64,000 nucleotides of DNA from Helicobacter mehlei (GCF_003660265.1 NZ_QXQP01000002.1:62001-126000), one strand, 5' to 3'. Positions 8,645 through 18,140 are shown, counted from the stretch's first letter. Numbers and translations: made by a program. The notes: generated by a model from the sequence alone, not told the origin.

Positions 8645-10057
8645 TTATAAGAGTTGGAAACCATAGGTGAGGGTGAACATCAAATGACTGCGATCCGAGT
8701 CGATATTGCGGGTCAAGATGGGGGCGTAGTTGTTGGTGGCGGGGTCCCATGATCCGCAAGTATTAGGAGTGGGGCCAAAGCCATACCCCAAACAATAGCC
8801 TTTTTTGGTGATGTTGTTGTAGTACTCTAATTTGAGATCGAATTTGAGGTTATAACGGCTCAAAAAATAGCTCAAAAAGAGGGCGATACTTTGCTCGTTA
8901 GCCCGTGGGGAAGTGGTCAGACGGCCCAAGACCTTCCATGTAAAACTTCTATAATGCGAGCCAAAGTATAAAAAGCCATTGAGCGCATCTTTGCCAACAA
9001 TATTATTGATCTCAGCATCATAAATACTATTAGTCCAGATGTTATACCCCAAGGGGTCGCCATAAATGCCAATATCCCCGTTGGCATTGCCGATATTTTT
9101 ATAAATGCTCCCCCCAAATTGCCACTTATTGTAGTAAAAACGGGAGCGGAAGAAGAGAGTTTGCCCATATTTGCCCATTTTTTCTTGCCCAAACAAGATG
9201 ATGTCATAGCCCCGCCCTGATGGGGGAAAAAAGGGGAAAAAGCCGACAAAAGTCCCCACCCACCTAAAGCCCTTATCTCTAAAATTAGGGTTGGTGTCAT
9301 AGGTGATGTTGATCCCGGGGGCATTCATGCGCCCAAAGATGGAGTAAAAATAGGGGTTGATTTTTAACCCCTTGTGTTGGTATTTGAGATCGGCGATCAT
9401 CAAGGGCTTACCGCTGGTGTAGTAACGCCCAAAGGGCCAAAACCAGTCGCTGGAGGCTGAAGCCCTAGCATCGGAGTAGAGCACACGCAGTTTATAATCT
9501 TTGTATTTGACATAGCCCTCGACCCCTTGGCTAAAGGAAGTGAACCAGTCATAATCAGAGAGTTCGTAACGCCCACCCTTGATTCCAAAAATGCCCTTGT
9601 AGTCGTAGCTCAAATAGGCATTATTCACCATCGCATAGCGGGGTTTTTGCACATTCAAACCGCTATGCCCGGCATACCAGCCGATGTATTCCCAATAAAT
9701 CCCGCCGTCATGCTGGTAGAATTGCCCCGGGCCCCCGGGCTGGCCGGGCTGGATGTTATTGCCTTGCTGGGCTGTGGAGTCATAGGGCAGAGCAGATACC
9801 ATGCCCCCCACTTCGGCATGCCAGCCCTTGTAAAGGTCCATGCTGATATTGAGTTCGGCTAAAAGAGAGGTGTAGCTACCTGTGGGGTAAATGAATTTGG
9901 AGGGGTTATAGCGCTTGTTGTTGAAGCCATATAAGGTGTAGCTACTCATCTTTCCAGTGATGCTCATGTCAAAGGCAATCGCTTGCTCTAAATATGTCAA
10001 AGCAAGTGCCACAAAAACAAATCCCTTGGGAGCGTGTCGGCGACTTCTAACTTGCAT
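8645..10057 (-). CDS. Hof-family outer membrane protein, array copy 8
   Basis: About 470 residues, related to the Helicobacter Hof proteins (HP_OMP_2 family). Signal peptide, then the array-wide pattern: YGFNNKRYNPSKFIYPTGSY near the mature start, GGRYE, YDTNPNFRDKGFR, SPRANEQ and RSHLM near the end. It is one of the most diverged copies: the terminal residues are FQLL rather than a final Phe. The start at 10057 is preferred because AAAGGG lies before it at normal spacing; an upstream GTG (10063) would collide with that site. Likely a porin or surface protein; substrate unknown. Confidence 0.82.
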   Translation of the reverse strand: MQVRSRRHAPKGFVFVALALTYLEQAIAFDMSITGKMSSYTLYGFNNKRYNPSKFIYPTGSYTSLLAELNISMDLYKGWHAEVGGMVSALPYDSTAQQGNNIQPGQPGGPGQFYQHDGGIYWEYIGWYAGHSGLNVQKPRYAMVNNAYLSYDYKGIFGIKGGRYELSDYDWFTSFSQGVEGYVKYKDYKLRVLYSDARASASSDWFWPFGRYYTSGKPLMIADLKYQHKGLKINPYFYSIFGRMNAPGINITYDTNPNFRDKGFRWVGTFVGFFPFFPPSGRGYDIILFGQEKMGKYGQTLFFRSRFYYNKWQFGGSIYKNIGNANGDIGIYGDPLGYNIWTNSIYDAEINNIVGKDALNGFLYFGSHYRSFTWKVLGRLTTSPRANEQSIALFLSYFLSRYNLKFDLKLEYYNNITKKGYCLGYGFGPTPNTCGSWDPATNNYAPILTRNIDSDRSHLMFTLTYGFQLL

Positions 10058-10095
10058 AAACACCCTTTGGAATAAATAAAAAGAGGAGACGGTTT

Positions 10096-10104
10096 ATTGT
10101 AGCA
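10096..10104 (-). promoter_or_regulatory. Promoter of hof copy 8 (extended -10)
   Basis: On the minus strand TGCTACAAT lies 38 bases before the ATG, just downstream of the terminator of the preceding hof gene, so this copy is probably its own transcription unit. Confidence 0.5.
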
Positions 10105-10109
10105 GAAAA

Positions 10110-10137
10110 AAGCTTAAAGGGGAAAGATTCCCCTTTT
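10110..10137 (-). terminator. Rho-independent terminator of hof copy 7
   Basis: Perfect arms AAAGGGG (10116-10122) and CCCCTTT (10130-10136) with a short loop; on the minus strand followed by AAGC and a run of six T. The T-run on the plus strand is weaker. Confidence 0.65.
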
Positions 10138-10154
10138 GTTAGAGAAAATGGTTT

Positions 10155-11798
10155 TTAGAAGCTGTAGCTGATGTGAGTCATCAAGTGGCTGCGATCTTGT
10201 ACCACCGTGTGGGTGATCGCACCGGTATTTTGGGGTCCTTGAGCAAAGCCAGCAGCAGAGAAAAGACCGGTGTTCAAACTCAAGGGCTGACCCATATAGC
10301 TTAGGAAGCCCACACCGGGGTTATAGCCCGCACGGATAACTTGCATGAACCATTCAAGTTTGATCCCGGCTTTGATGTGTTTGCCAATTTGGTAGTTCAT
10401 ATACAACGCTAGAGCCTGACCATCAGCACGCGGAGCTGTGGTGTAACGCTCAGCTAGCTCCCAGTCAAATTTGCCATAAACACCACCACCTTTCCAATAC
10501 AAAGTAACGGCATCGGCAGCGGTGATGTTGTTGATGGAGGCAAACCCTAGTGAGTAGATACCACCTGTCCATTGTTCCACACCATCGATGGCAACGGGGT
10601 TACCATAGGTACCGATATTAGGGTTTGGGTTACCAATAGCAGCATAGATACCAAAGGAGGTGTTATGGTTATCAAAGTCAAAGCGTTGTTTGAACAAAAT
10701 GATGGACCCACCCGGACCTTGCAGACCTTGCCACTTCCCGTTATTTAAGAAAGGGTCCCAAGTGTTATAACGCGCAGGCGCATAGCGACCATACTGGGCG
10801 TTATTCCACTGATAGACATACATCGCATACAGCGTGGTTTGTGATCGAAAGCCCCGGCCACTAAACTCTGGATTAGTATCGTAATACAGCTTGATCTCCG
10901 GAGCGGTGAAGACTTGTGGGGAGAACCACACATGCGGGTGGATCGAGAAATGTTTATTAACTTGGTAGATCAGCCCGATTTTGTGTTGCCCCCAAGGCTT
11001 TTCGCGGTAGATGGGGAACATCCACTGCCCGTCAGCGATACCACGGCCCCAGGAGCTGAACACTTGGAAAGTCAGCTTATTGGTCAGGTTAAACATCCCA
11101 TAGAAACCCTGAGTCAATTGGTAGAACCAGTCAATGTCTTTAACTTGTGTGGTGTCATAACGCCCAGCGATGATCCAAATTTTATCGCTTTTATATTGGA
11201 CATTGGCCTTATAAATCTCATAACGGCGGGATTGTCCGGGGGTGTAGGCACTAGCTGGGTAGTAGTTGGGGGCTAGCCCGTTCCACTCACCCATAAACAT
11301 GTAGCCGATACCGCGCGGGTCAGCGACCATGCCGGGGCGATAATCCCCCCCTAACATACCACCACTGGTTGCCGGGACACAAAACCCATTGCTACTAACT
11401 GGTGTGCCATCACAACCCACATTTCCCCATACGTTGCGAGGGTTATAGTTCTTAGAATACTTGTCGTAACGCGTGCCATCATAGGGCATACCACCCAGTG
11501 CACCCCCCACGCTCACACTCCAGCCCTTGCCCAAGTGCAGGGTGCTCTCCAACTTGCCCGTGAGCTCCACGAAAGTACCTGTTGGGTAGTATCCTGCAAC
11601 CGGGTTGATGGGTTGCGTGTTAAAGCCCACCTTGGAGAAATTGATAAGATCCCCATGGACTTCATAAGAAAGGGCATCCAACGCACCTAGTCCAAAAGAG
11701 GAGGACAAAATCAAAGCAGGAGCGATTGCCTTCCCTAACTTGCGCCCCTTGACCTGCGCCTTCCTCGTCTGTTTTTTGATCATTTCCTTCATCAGCAT
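10155..11798 (-). CDS. Hof-family outer membrane protein, array copy 7
   Basis: The longest copy (547 residues). A basic N-terminus and a hydrophobic signal segment end near ALDALS; then YEVHGDLINFSKVGFNTQPIN and YYPTGTF, the array's N-terminal signature. Other shared motifs: AGRYD, WGRG, YDTNPEFSGRGFRSQT, APRADGQ, RSHLMTHISYSF with terminal Phe. ATG 11798 has AAGG four bases upstream; two later Met codons have poorer sites. A 240-nt non-coding stretch precedes it and a strong terminator follows, so it may be monocistronic. Presumed beta-barrel with periplasmic N-terminus; ligand unknown. Confidence 0.85.
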   Translation of the reverse strand: MLMKEMIKKQTRKAQVKGRKLGKAIAPALILSSSFGLGALDALSYEVHGDLINFSKVGFNTQPINPVAGYYPTGTFVELTGKLESTLHLGKGWSVSVGGALGGMPYDGTRYDKYSKNYNPRNVWGNVGCDGTPVSSNGFCVPATSGGMLGGDYRPGMVADPRGIGYMFMGEWNGLAPNYYPASAYTPGQSRRYEIYKANVQYKSDKIWIIAGRYDTTQVKDIDWFYQLTQGFYGMFNLTNKLTFQVFSSWGRGIADGQWMFPIYREKPWGQHKIGLIYQVNKHFSIHPHVWFSPQVFTAPEIKLYYDTNPEFSGRGFRSQTTLYAMYVYQWNNAQYGRYAPARYNTWDPFLNNGKWQGLQGPGGSIILFKQRFDFDNHNTSFGIYAAIGNPNPNIGTYGNPVAIDGVEQWTGGIYSLGFASINNITAADAVTLYWKGGGVYGKFDWELAERYTTAPRADGQALALYMNYQIGKHIKAGIKLEWFMQVIRAGYNPGVGFLSYMGQPLSLNTGLFSAAGFAQGPQNTGAITHTVVQDRSHLMTHISYSF

Positions 11799-11913
11799 TG
11801 CCTTTATATGTTAAGTAACCTTGAGTGTTGCATCTACACAGAACATGTCTAAGACCCTAAACCAGTAACAGCCTCAAGCCCACGACAAAACCATGATTGT
11901 GTGCCCGCATTCT

Positions 11914-11953
11914 AATATAGATTAGGTATTTTTTTTCTTAAAAAAAACCCTAA
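11914..11953 (-). promoter_or_regulatory. Candidate promoter and T8/A8 hairpin before hof copy 7
   Basis: The 240-nt gap between hof copies 6 and 7 contains an imperfect inverted repeat at 11922-11953 made of TTAGG plus eight T, a 3-nt loop, and eight A plus CCTAA. On the minus strand the hairpin is followed by TATATT (11919-11914), a weak -10, which would give a leader of about 110 nt. The hairpin could equally end transcription from copy 6. Confidence 0.35.
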
Positions 11954-12038
11954 CCATTCCGCTTTCTTAACTCGCCTCAAGAATATTACTTTATATTTTT
12001 TCATAATATTATTGCTCATCATGCGAGTAGTACAGCAC

Positions 12039-13553
12039 CTAAAACTTGAGCGTCAAATTCGCCATCAAATGGCTACGATCTTGGTAGCGGGCTTGGTAAG
12101 TGGCTTTGCCAAATTGGGGGAGTCCAAAGTAGCCAATTTTATAGCCATTGTGGATTTCAATCCCATAATACTCCACCTTGACATGGAAAAAGAGCGAACG
12201 GGTAAAAGCATAATCTAGACTGAGGGCTGCTGAATATTCATTGCTACGCCCGCGGTGTCCTTTAGAGTCCTTGTTGGCATTGCTCACCCGTCCAAAGATG
12301 GACCACGCAAATTTTTTATACACGCTCCCTACTGAGCCATAGATCGTTGTGGTGTTGGCATTGGTAGCGGCATCGGCGATCCCATCATAGACGCTATTAT
12401 CCCAAAAGTCATAGGCGACCATGCCGTAAATGTCATTTACATAGGAGCTGTTGTTCCCCATGGGCATGGTGTGCGATCCCAAATACGCATCGGAGTTGCC
12501 AAAGGTGTTATACAGCCCGATGATATAGGTAAATTTGTTCCAACGGAAGATTTGGCGGAGATTGAGGGTTACGCCATATTTGCCCACCGCCGATCCATGT
12601 GAGGCGGCGTCCCAAATGCTATACAAGCCCGTTTTAGGGTCATACCACCCGGAATAATAGATTGGCACGGTGAGCATGATCAAGCTTTGGGAGCGAAAAC
12701 CCACCTGCCTGAAATTCTTATTGGTGTCATAGGAGAGTTTAATGCCCGGTGCGTTGTAAGTCTTGGGGGAAAAATAATAGTAAAACTCTGTGCTCAGATT
12801 TTTATAATCATAGGTGGCACTCGCGCCATGCCAGCCGTAGTTAATCCATGAGCTATTGTTAGCAGGATTGCCCCCGGGCTTGAGATAGGGGACAACCGCA
12901 TAAAACTCATAAATCCAAGAGTTAAACGCCAAGCCCCGCCCATAGGAGCTCCACCACCAGAGTTTAAAATTTTTAGTGGGTCTGTAATACAGCTCCCAAC
13001 CTTGGTTAGACCCGCTCATCAAATCAATGTTGGCGGTGTAACGCCCTAGCTTAAAACCAAAAACATCTTTGTAGTTATAATCCAAATAGGCATTATCCAA
13101 GACATAGGGTCTAGCGTGCAGGGCACCCGATTTGCCTACCCCATCATAAGTTGGGCTGAAATATTGGTTAAAAAAGTAACCATGCCAGCCCCCAATAAAG
13201 TTGTAAATTACTGAGCCATAACGCTGGTCATCATGCCCATGATCAACCCTTAATTTTGTGCCATCATAGATCACGCCCCCCACTTCCCCGCCTATCCCAA
13301 ATCTTAGCGTGTGATCGGCAACATGTTTGGGCAATAAGCCCACATTAAAATAGACATTCCCCACCACAGAGGCAAAACTCTCGGTCGGGTAAATCCCCAA
13401 TTTGGAATTTAATGGGGCGTTGTTAAACCCCACTTTGCTAAATAGATCCAACTCGCCCGAAAGTTTATAATCTAGGGCGTGCAAAGAGCCTAGCTGTGCT
13501 AAAACAAGCATAGATTTTAACCATTTAGGTTTAGAAGGCGCGCGGGTATTCAA
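12039..13553 (-). CDS. Hof-family outer membrane protein, array copy 6
   Basis: Shares DYKLSGELDLFSKVGFNNAPLN, IYPTESF, YDGTK, KLGRYTA, WSSYGRG, YDTNKNFRQVGFRSQ and RSHLM...LTLKF with the array; terminal Phe. The start is uncertain. TTG 13553 has GGGAGG six bases upstream and gives a clean signal peptide (504 residues). ATG 13583 gives 514 residues, but its nearest ribosome site is 13 bases away, because that AGGAGGT serves an ATG at 13591 in another frame that opens a 13-codon mini-ORF. Porin-like function inferred from the family. Confidence 0.83.
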   Translation of the reverse strand: MNTRAPSKPKWLKSMLVLAQLGSLHALDYKLSGELDLFSKVGFNNAPLNSKLGIYPTESFASVVGNVYFNVGLLPKHVADHTLRFGIGGEVGGVIYDGTKLRVDHGHDDQRYGSVIYNFIGGWHGYFFNQYFSPTYDGVGKSGALHARPYVLDNAYLDYNYKDVFGFKLGRYTANIDLMSGSNQGWELYYRPTKNFKLWWWSSYGRGLAFNSWIYEFYAVVPYLKPGGNPANNSSWINYGWHGASATYDYKNLSTEFYYYFSPKTYNAPGIKLSYDTNKNFRQVGFRSQSLIMLTVPIYYSGWYDPKTGLYSIWDAASHGSAVGKYGVTLNLRQIFRWNKFTYIIGLYNTFGNSDAYLGSHTMPMGNNSSYVNDIYGMVAYDFWDNSVYDGIADAATNANTTTIYGSVGSVYKKFAWSIFGRVSNANKDSKGHRGRSNEYSAALSLDYAFTRSLFFHVKVEYYGIEIHNGYKIGYFGLPQFGKATYQARYQDRSHLMANLTLKF

Positions 13554-13591
13554 TTCAAACCTCCCTGTGTGTTGTGATTCCATTTTAACAT
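13550..13591 (-). CDS. Possible leader mini-ORF before hof copy 6
   Basis: ATG 13591 follows a perfect AGGAGGT at five bases and opens MLKWNHNTQGGLN, stopping with a TGA that overlaps the TTG start proposed for the hof gene. It may be a translated leader coupled to the hof gene, or the remains of an original start separated by a frameshift. Too short to judge from sequence alone. Confidence 0.3.
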   Translation of the reverse strand: MLKWNHNTQGGLN

Positions 13592-13672
13592 GATTTACCT
13601 CCTGACTTTAGAATATCAAAAAACCCTAGAAAATAAGGGCTTGGGTATTGTGTATCCATGTTACAACCCCAT

Positions 13673-15034
13673 TTAAAATTGTGCCTTGATAGAGGTCATT
13701 AGATAACTTCTATCTTGCGCGGTTGCGCCCACGCTGTAATCACGGACATACCACTGGGCGATGTTATAGCCCTTGTGGGTATAGACCTCGTGGTATTCGA
13801 TCTTAACATCGCTAGAAACATAGCGACTCCACTTAAATCCTAAGTTGAGCGCGACACTTTGTTCATTAGCACGGGGTGAAAAGGTGAGTTTGCCTAGCAT
13901 GCCCCAAAAAAACTTGCGATACACTCCACCCCCAAAGATAAAGCCGGTAATGGCATCGGGAGAGAGCATGTTATCCATGAGCCCCCCATAGATACTCGCA
14001 TCGCGATAATCAATCCCAATGGGATTCCCATACCAACCCATTTTGGCGTTGGCGTTCCTGATGTTTTGGTAATACCCGCCCCCAAAGTTGAATTGATTCC
14101 AATCAAAACGCTGGCAGATATAAATGCTCACCCCGCCCTTCCCTAGTTGCATCCCACGATACCAAGTATCGGCTAAATGTGCGCTATAAATGGGAAAAAT
14201 CACCGTCATTTCAGTTAGGGATTTAAAACCTATCCCATCAAAGGTGGCATTAGAATTGTAGTGGAGCTTAAAGCCGGGCGTGGTGTAGGTGTTAGGTGAA
14301 AAATAGACAAAGGGCACTAGGGAAAAATAGCGGGTATCGTAATTAATGCCCACCGCATGGATGCCCAAATCCACATCTTCGCCCTTTTTGTTGGTCGTGG
14401 TGATGGGGGCATACCAAGGGCGGATAAATTCTCCCGTAGCTAGAGCCCTGCCAAAGGAGCTAAACCAGCGGAATCGAAAATAGGAGAGGAATTTATAGGA
14501 GACCTCAAAACCCTCTGTATAACCACTTACAAAGGTTGTCTTGGCTAAATAACGCCCACCTATAAAGGTGAAAATGCCCTTGTAGTCATATTGTAAAAAA
14601 AGGTTATAGAGCACATAGGGTTTGGCGTTTTTGGTGGATAAAATATTAGATTTTTTCCAAGGGGCATTGCCCAAAAAATCCCACCATCTCCCAATGTAGT
14701 AGTAAAGTTTAGAGCCATAGACCTGCCCGGTGCTCTGATCGATGAGGTTCTTGGTGCTATCATAGGCCAATTGCCCCACACTCCCCCCAATGCCCGTTGT
14801 GATCTTGTGCCCATTTTTATTTAACAAGGTGGCATCGGCTTGGAGCTTCAAGGTCATGGTTACAAAACTCTCGGTGGGGAAGATACCCTTAGCCGAATTA
14901 ATAGGCGAGTGGTTAAAACCAATCTTGGAGACTGACTCCGCACTCCCACTCAACTTATATTTAAAAGCCCCCAGCAAATCCACACAACACACGCAGAATA
15001 AGGCACCCACAAGGAGTGTTGCAGAGTCTTTCAT
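13673..15034 (-). CDS. Hof-family outer membrane protein, array copy 5
   Basis: Shares FKYKLSGSAESVSKIGFNHSPIN, IFPTESFVTM, YDSTK, GGRY, WFSSFGRA, FGGGYYQNIRNAN, SPRANEQSV and RSYLMTSIKAQF with its neighbours. ATG 15034 (453 residues) is chosen because AGAGG lies upstream and a signal peptide follows immediately; a longer open frame to 15250 runs into the preceding hof gene and encodes nothing Hof-like. It lies seven bases after copy 4, so the two are certainly co-transcribed. Terminal Phe present. Confidence 0.85.
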   Translation of the reverse strand: MKDSATLLVGALFCVCCVDLLGAFKYKLSGSAESVSKIGFNHSPINSAKGIFPTESFVTMTLKLQADATLLNKNGHKITTGIGGSVGQLAYDSTKNLIDQSTGQVYGSKLYYYIGRWWDFLGNAPWKKSNILSTKNAKPYVLYNLFLQYDYKGIFTFIGGRYLAKTTFVSGYTEGFEVSYKFLSYFRFRWFSSFGRALATGEFIRPWYAPITTTNKKGEDVDLGIHAVGINYDTRYFSLVPFVYFSPNTYTTPGFKLHYNSNATFDGIGFKSLTEMTVIFPIYSAHLADTWYRGMQLGKGGVSIYICQRFDWNQFNFGGGYYQNIRNANAKMGWYGNPIGIDYRDASIYGGLMDNMLSPDAITGFIFGGGVYRKFFWGMLGKLTFSPRANEQSVALNLGFKWSRYVSSDVKIEYHEVYTHKGYNIAQWYVRDYSVGATAQDRSYLMTSIKAQF

Positions 15035-15041
15035 AGGACCT

Positions 15042-16568
15042 CTAAAGTTTGACCTTGATCTCCGTAAAAATATGGCTTCTGTCTTGATAAGTTGCTGGCT
15101 GATCGGGCAAATAGGGACCATTCCAACCCACCTTATAACCCTTGTGCACGATCTGGTTATAATACTCCACCTTGATATCTGCATAAAAATGCTTAGAAAA
15201 CTGATAGCCCAAGTTGAAGGCCAGACTTTGTTCATCCGCGCGTGGCCCATAGGTCAAACGCCCAATCACACCCCAAAGCCATTTTTTATACACACCCCCG
15301 CCAAATAAAAAGGCGGTAAAGGCATCCGCATCCATCATGTAGGATAGAGAGTTGAGGGTATTGGCATAGACGCTATTGGTCCAAAAGTCAAAGCCCAAGC
15401 GGTTACCATGGTAGCCAATCATCCAGTTGGCATTCCCAAAGCTCTTATAAATGCCCCCCCCAAAGTTGTAGTTGTTGTAGTCAAAACGCTGTTTGATCAT
15501 CAAGCTATGGGCGTTCTTGCGCGAAATCATGCCAAACTGGTAGGTGTTCCAAAAGCGTTTAGCATAAAAGGGGTTGAGCACCGTAATATCGGTCTGGGAT
15601 CGCCAGCCTATCCCTTTAAAGCCCGGCTTAGAGTCGTAGGTGATTGTGAAGTTGGGGTCGTATTCGTTGTTGGGAGAGAAATAAACAAAGGGGACAATGC
15701 TTAAGCCCTTATACTCCCATGTGATGTAAAAGGCATGCACCCCGGGGTTAATCTTGCTCCCATTGGCTAACGTATAGGTCTTGGGCGAATAGAAGTTATA
15801 CAACCATTCGTTATAGGCAAAGCCCCGTCCAAAGGAGCTAAACCACCAAAACTTAAAATTGCCCAATTTCAAGGTCATGTCCAAGCCTTGGGTGTAGCCA
15901 CTCATGTAATCTGCTGGCGATTCGTAACGCCCCCCTCTAAAGCGGAAAATGTCTTTATAAGAGTAGTCGATGTAGGCGTTGTAAATGACATAATTGCGTG
16001 TGTTGTTGGCATAGCCTTGCACACAATCGGCTGCACTCATTGTTCCACCATTAGGGTTAGGAACGGTCGTGGCATCTGACATAGCTTGTAGCTGGGCTGC
16101 ACTCAAACCCGCATAATCTGACTCTTTGCCCCCACCTAGTCCATACCAGCACTGCGCCCAAGGTTTTTGCCCCACCAAACCCCCATAGTAGCCAAAGTAG
16201 TTCCAATCCATCGCCCCATAAGGTTTGCCCGTGGCCTCGTTGATCAGGTGCTTGGTCCCATCATAAATGAGTCCCCCGCCAAAACCCCCCAAACTTCCAG
16301 ACATGTGATGCCCATTGGCGGTGGCACTCTTGGGCAAGAGCTCGGGAAAATCTAATTGCAAGTAAGCCACCACAGTGACAAAAGTTTCTGTGGGGTAAAG
16401 ACCCTTATTGGTGTTAATGGGCTTGTTATTAAACCCGATCTTAGAGAACGACTCCGCCCCTGCTTTGAATTTTGCAAAGGATTCGAGATTTCTCCAATCA
16501 AGGGCTTGGGCAGGCGACATAGCTAAAAGAGCCACTAAACTTTTGGACAACAAAACGATCTTTTTCAT
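15042..16568 (-). CDS. Hof-family outer membrane protein, array copy 4, with G8 tract
   Basis: 508 residues. Signal peptide ending near AQALDW, then SFSKIGFNNKPIN, LYPTETFVTVV, YDGTKHLI, GGRYES, WFSSFGRGFAYNEWLYNFYSP, FGGGIYKSFGNANW, GPRADEQSLA and RSHIFTEIKVKL (terminal Leu). A middle insert with several Cys (about residues 128-170) is absent from most copies. ATG 16568 is preferred to GTG 16571 by spacing from GAGGA. The codons for FGGG contain an uninterrupted G8 run (C8 at 15454-15461 on the plus strand); changing its length would truncate the protein. Confidence 0.86.
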   Translation of the reverse strand: MKKIVLLSKSLVALLAMSPAQALDWRNLESFAKFKAGAESFSKIGFNNKPINTNKGLYPTETFVTVVAYLQLDFPELLPKSATANGHHMSGSLGGFGGGLIYDGTKHLINEATGKPYGAMDWNYFGYYGGLVGQKPWAQCWYGLGGGKESDYAGLSAAQLQAMSDATTVPNPNGGTMSAADCVQGYANNTRNYVIYNAYIDYSYKDIFRFRGGRYESPADYMSGYTQGLDMTLKLGNFKFWWFSSFGRGFAYNEWLYNFYSPKTYTLANGSKINPGVHAFYITWEYKGLSIVPFVYFSPNNEYDPNFTITYDSKPGFKGIGWRSQTDITVLNPFYAKRFWNTYQFGMISRKNAHSLMIKQRFDYNNYNFGGGIYKSFGNANWMIGYHGNRLGFDFWTNSVYANTLNSLSYMMDADAFTAFLFGGGVYKKWLWGVIGRLTYGPRADEQSLAFNLGYQFSKHFYADIKVEYYNQIVHKGYKVGWNGPYLPDQPATYQDRSHIFTEIKVKL

Positions 16569-16614
16569 CACATCCTCGTTAATTTTTCCATACCCCCTCT
16601 CTTAAGACAACAAT

Positions 16615-18093
16615 TTAAAACTGAGCCGTGATGGTTACCATCAGGTGGCTTCTATCGCTATAACGCCTCGAATAAAGCACGCTGTTACTAATACCATTTG
16701 CTTTAGCATAGGCAACAGGATTACCCCACACGCCTTCTAAATAACCTTTGTGCATGATCAACCCATAATACTCTAATTTAACCTCTGCTTTTAAAGCTTG
16801 GGTAAATTTGTATCCCACATTGACAGCACTACTCCCTTCATTGGCTTTGAGTGCGCTTGTCCAACGCATCAAAATGCCCCAAAGCCATTTTTTATGCACA
16901 CCCCCACCAAAAATCCAGCCACTCACCGCATCCGTGCCCACAACATTGCTCAAAGACTGCCCCACATCATAGACACTATTGGTCCAAAAGTCAATCCCTA
17001 GAGGGTTGCCCGTAGTCCCAATGAAGGAATTAGCATTTTGCCACACCTTATAAAAAGCCCCACCAAAATTGAACTCATTCATGTCAAAGCGTTGGCGGAT
17101 CAATAAAGATTGTCCGGTTTTACTCATTTTGGTCCCATAGCGGTAGGCAAAATCCCCGTAATTGATCGTGCCTGTTTGGGAGTTTGTGGTATAAACGAGG
17201 CGATCGTAGTAAATGGGGAAGAGCGCAACTGCACGCGTTTGGGATCGAAAACCCACCCCATCAAACTTAGGATTCGTATCGTATTTCAAATCAACCCCGA
17301 TCGTGTTATAAGTTTTGGGCGCAAAGTAATAAAAATGGCTGATGCTAAAGGCACTGCCCAATTTCTGAAAATCTTTTGTGTAGGCAAAAGAGAGTGCATG
17401 GATTCCATAATTGACTAACTTACCTCTCTTCCCGCTAGGGCACTCCGTGCATTGCACGCCATTAGGCGTGGTGTAGGCCGAACGGGGCGAATAATAGTCA
17501 TACAACCATTCGCCATAGGCAAAGGCACGCCCCCAAGAGCTAAACCAAGAAAGCTTATAAGTGGCATGGTGCTTGTCTTTAAAGCGCACGAAAGTATCAA
17601 ACCCCTGCGTATAGCCACTCATATAGTCTGCCTCCGACTCGTAACGCCCCGCCTTGATCCCAAAAATGTGTTTATAGGTGTATCCTAACCACCCTTCATT
17701 AAAAACGTAGGTTCTGGTGTTTTTAGAGATATCCGGATCTAAGAAACGATTCCCCATAAAACCATTGTAATAACCAATGTAGTTAAAGATTTGCGTCCCA
17801 CCGGGGAGGTGCTTGGTCCCATCATAAGCTACACCACCCACGGTTCCTCCAATGCTCCCCTTAAGGCTATGCCCTTCTAGTTTTTTAGGCAATAGGCTAA
17901 AATCAATCCGCCCCTGCCCCACGACCGTTACAAAAGTCTCCGTAGGGTAGATGTTTTTAGATTCATCAATCTTGCTGTTATTAAATCCAATCTTAGAAAA
18001 AGACTCTGCCCAACCGGCTAATTTATATTCAAAAGATTCTAATCCGCCCGTCAGAGCCGCCAACGCTAAAACCTGCTTACTTAAACTCTTCAT
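16615..18093 (-). CDS. Hof-family outer membrane protein, array copy 3
   Basis: 492 residues. MKSLSKQVLALAALTGG signal segment, then YKLAGWAESFSKIGFNNSKID, IYPTETFVTVV, YDGTKHL, AGRYESEADYMSGYTQGFD, WFSSWGRAFAYGEWLYDYYSP, YDTNPKFDGVGFRSQT and RSHLMVTITAQF. It is most like copy 4 across the MSGYTQG and YNEWLY/YGEWLY segments. ATG 18093 has GAGGAG six bases upstream; an upstream in-frame Met (18132) lacks a site. Copies 3, 4 and 5 are spaced by 46 and 7 bases and probably form one operon with the promoter at about 18155. Confidence 0.86.
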   Translation of the reverse strand: MKSLSKQVLALAALTGGLESFEYKLAGWAESFSKIGFNNSKIDESKNIYPTETFVTVVGQGRIDFSLLPKKLEGHSLKGSIGGTVGGVAYDGTKHLPGGTQIFNYIGYYNGFMGNRFLDPDISKNTRTYVFNEGWLGYTYKHIFGIKAGRYESEADYMSGYTQGFDTFVRFKDKHHATYKLSWFSSWGRAFAYGEWLYDYYSPRSAYTTPNGVQCTECPSGKRGKLVNYGIHALSFAYTKDFQKLGSAFSISHFYYFAPKTYNTIGVDLKYDTNPKFDGVGFRSQTRAVALFPIYYDRLVYTTNSQTGTINYGDFAYRYGTKMSKTGQSLLIRQRFDMNEFNFGGAFYKVWQNANSFIGTTGNPLGIDFWTNSVYDVGQSLSNVVGTDAVSGWIFGGGVHKKWLWGILMRWTSALKANEGSSAVNVGYKFTQALKAEVKLEYYGLIMHKGYLEGVWGNPVAYAKANGISNSVLYSRRYSDRSHLMVTITAQF

Positions 18094-18140
18094 CCCAATC
18101 TCCTCAAGATTTTGGTTAGCTTTAACGAGCATTTACCCTT

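Noticed and set aside
15035-15250. Open frame extending hof copy 5 by 72 codons upstream
   Set aside because: It runs antiphase inside hof copy 4, encodes no signal peptide, and ATG 15034 has a ribosome site and a proper signal sequence.
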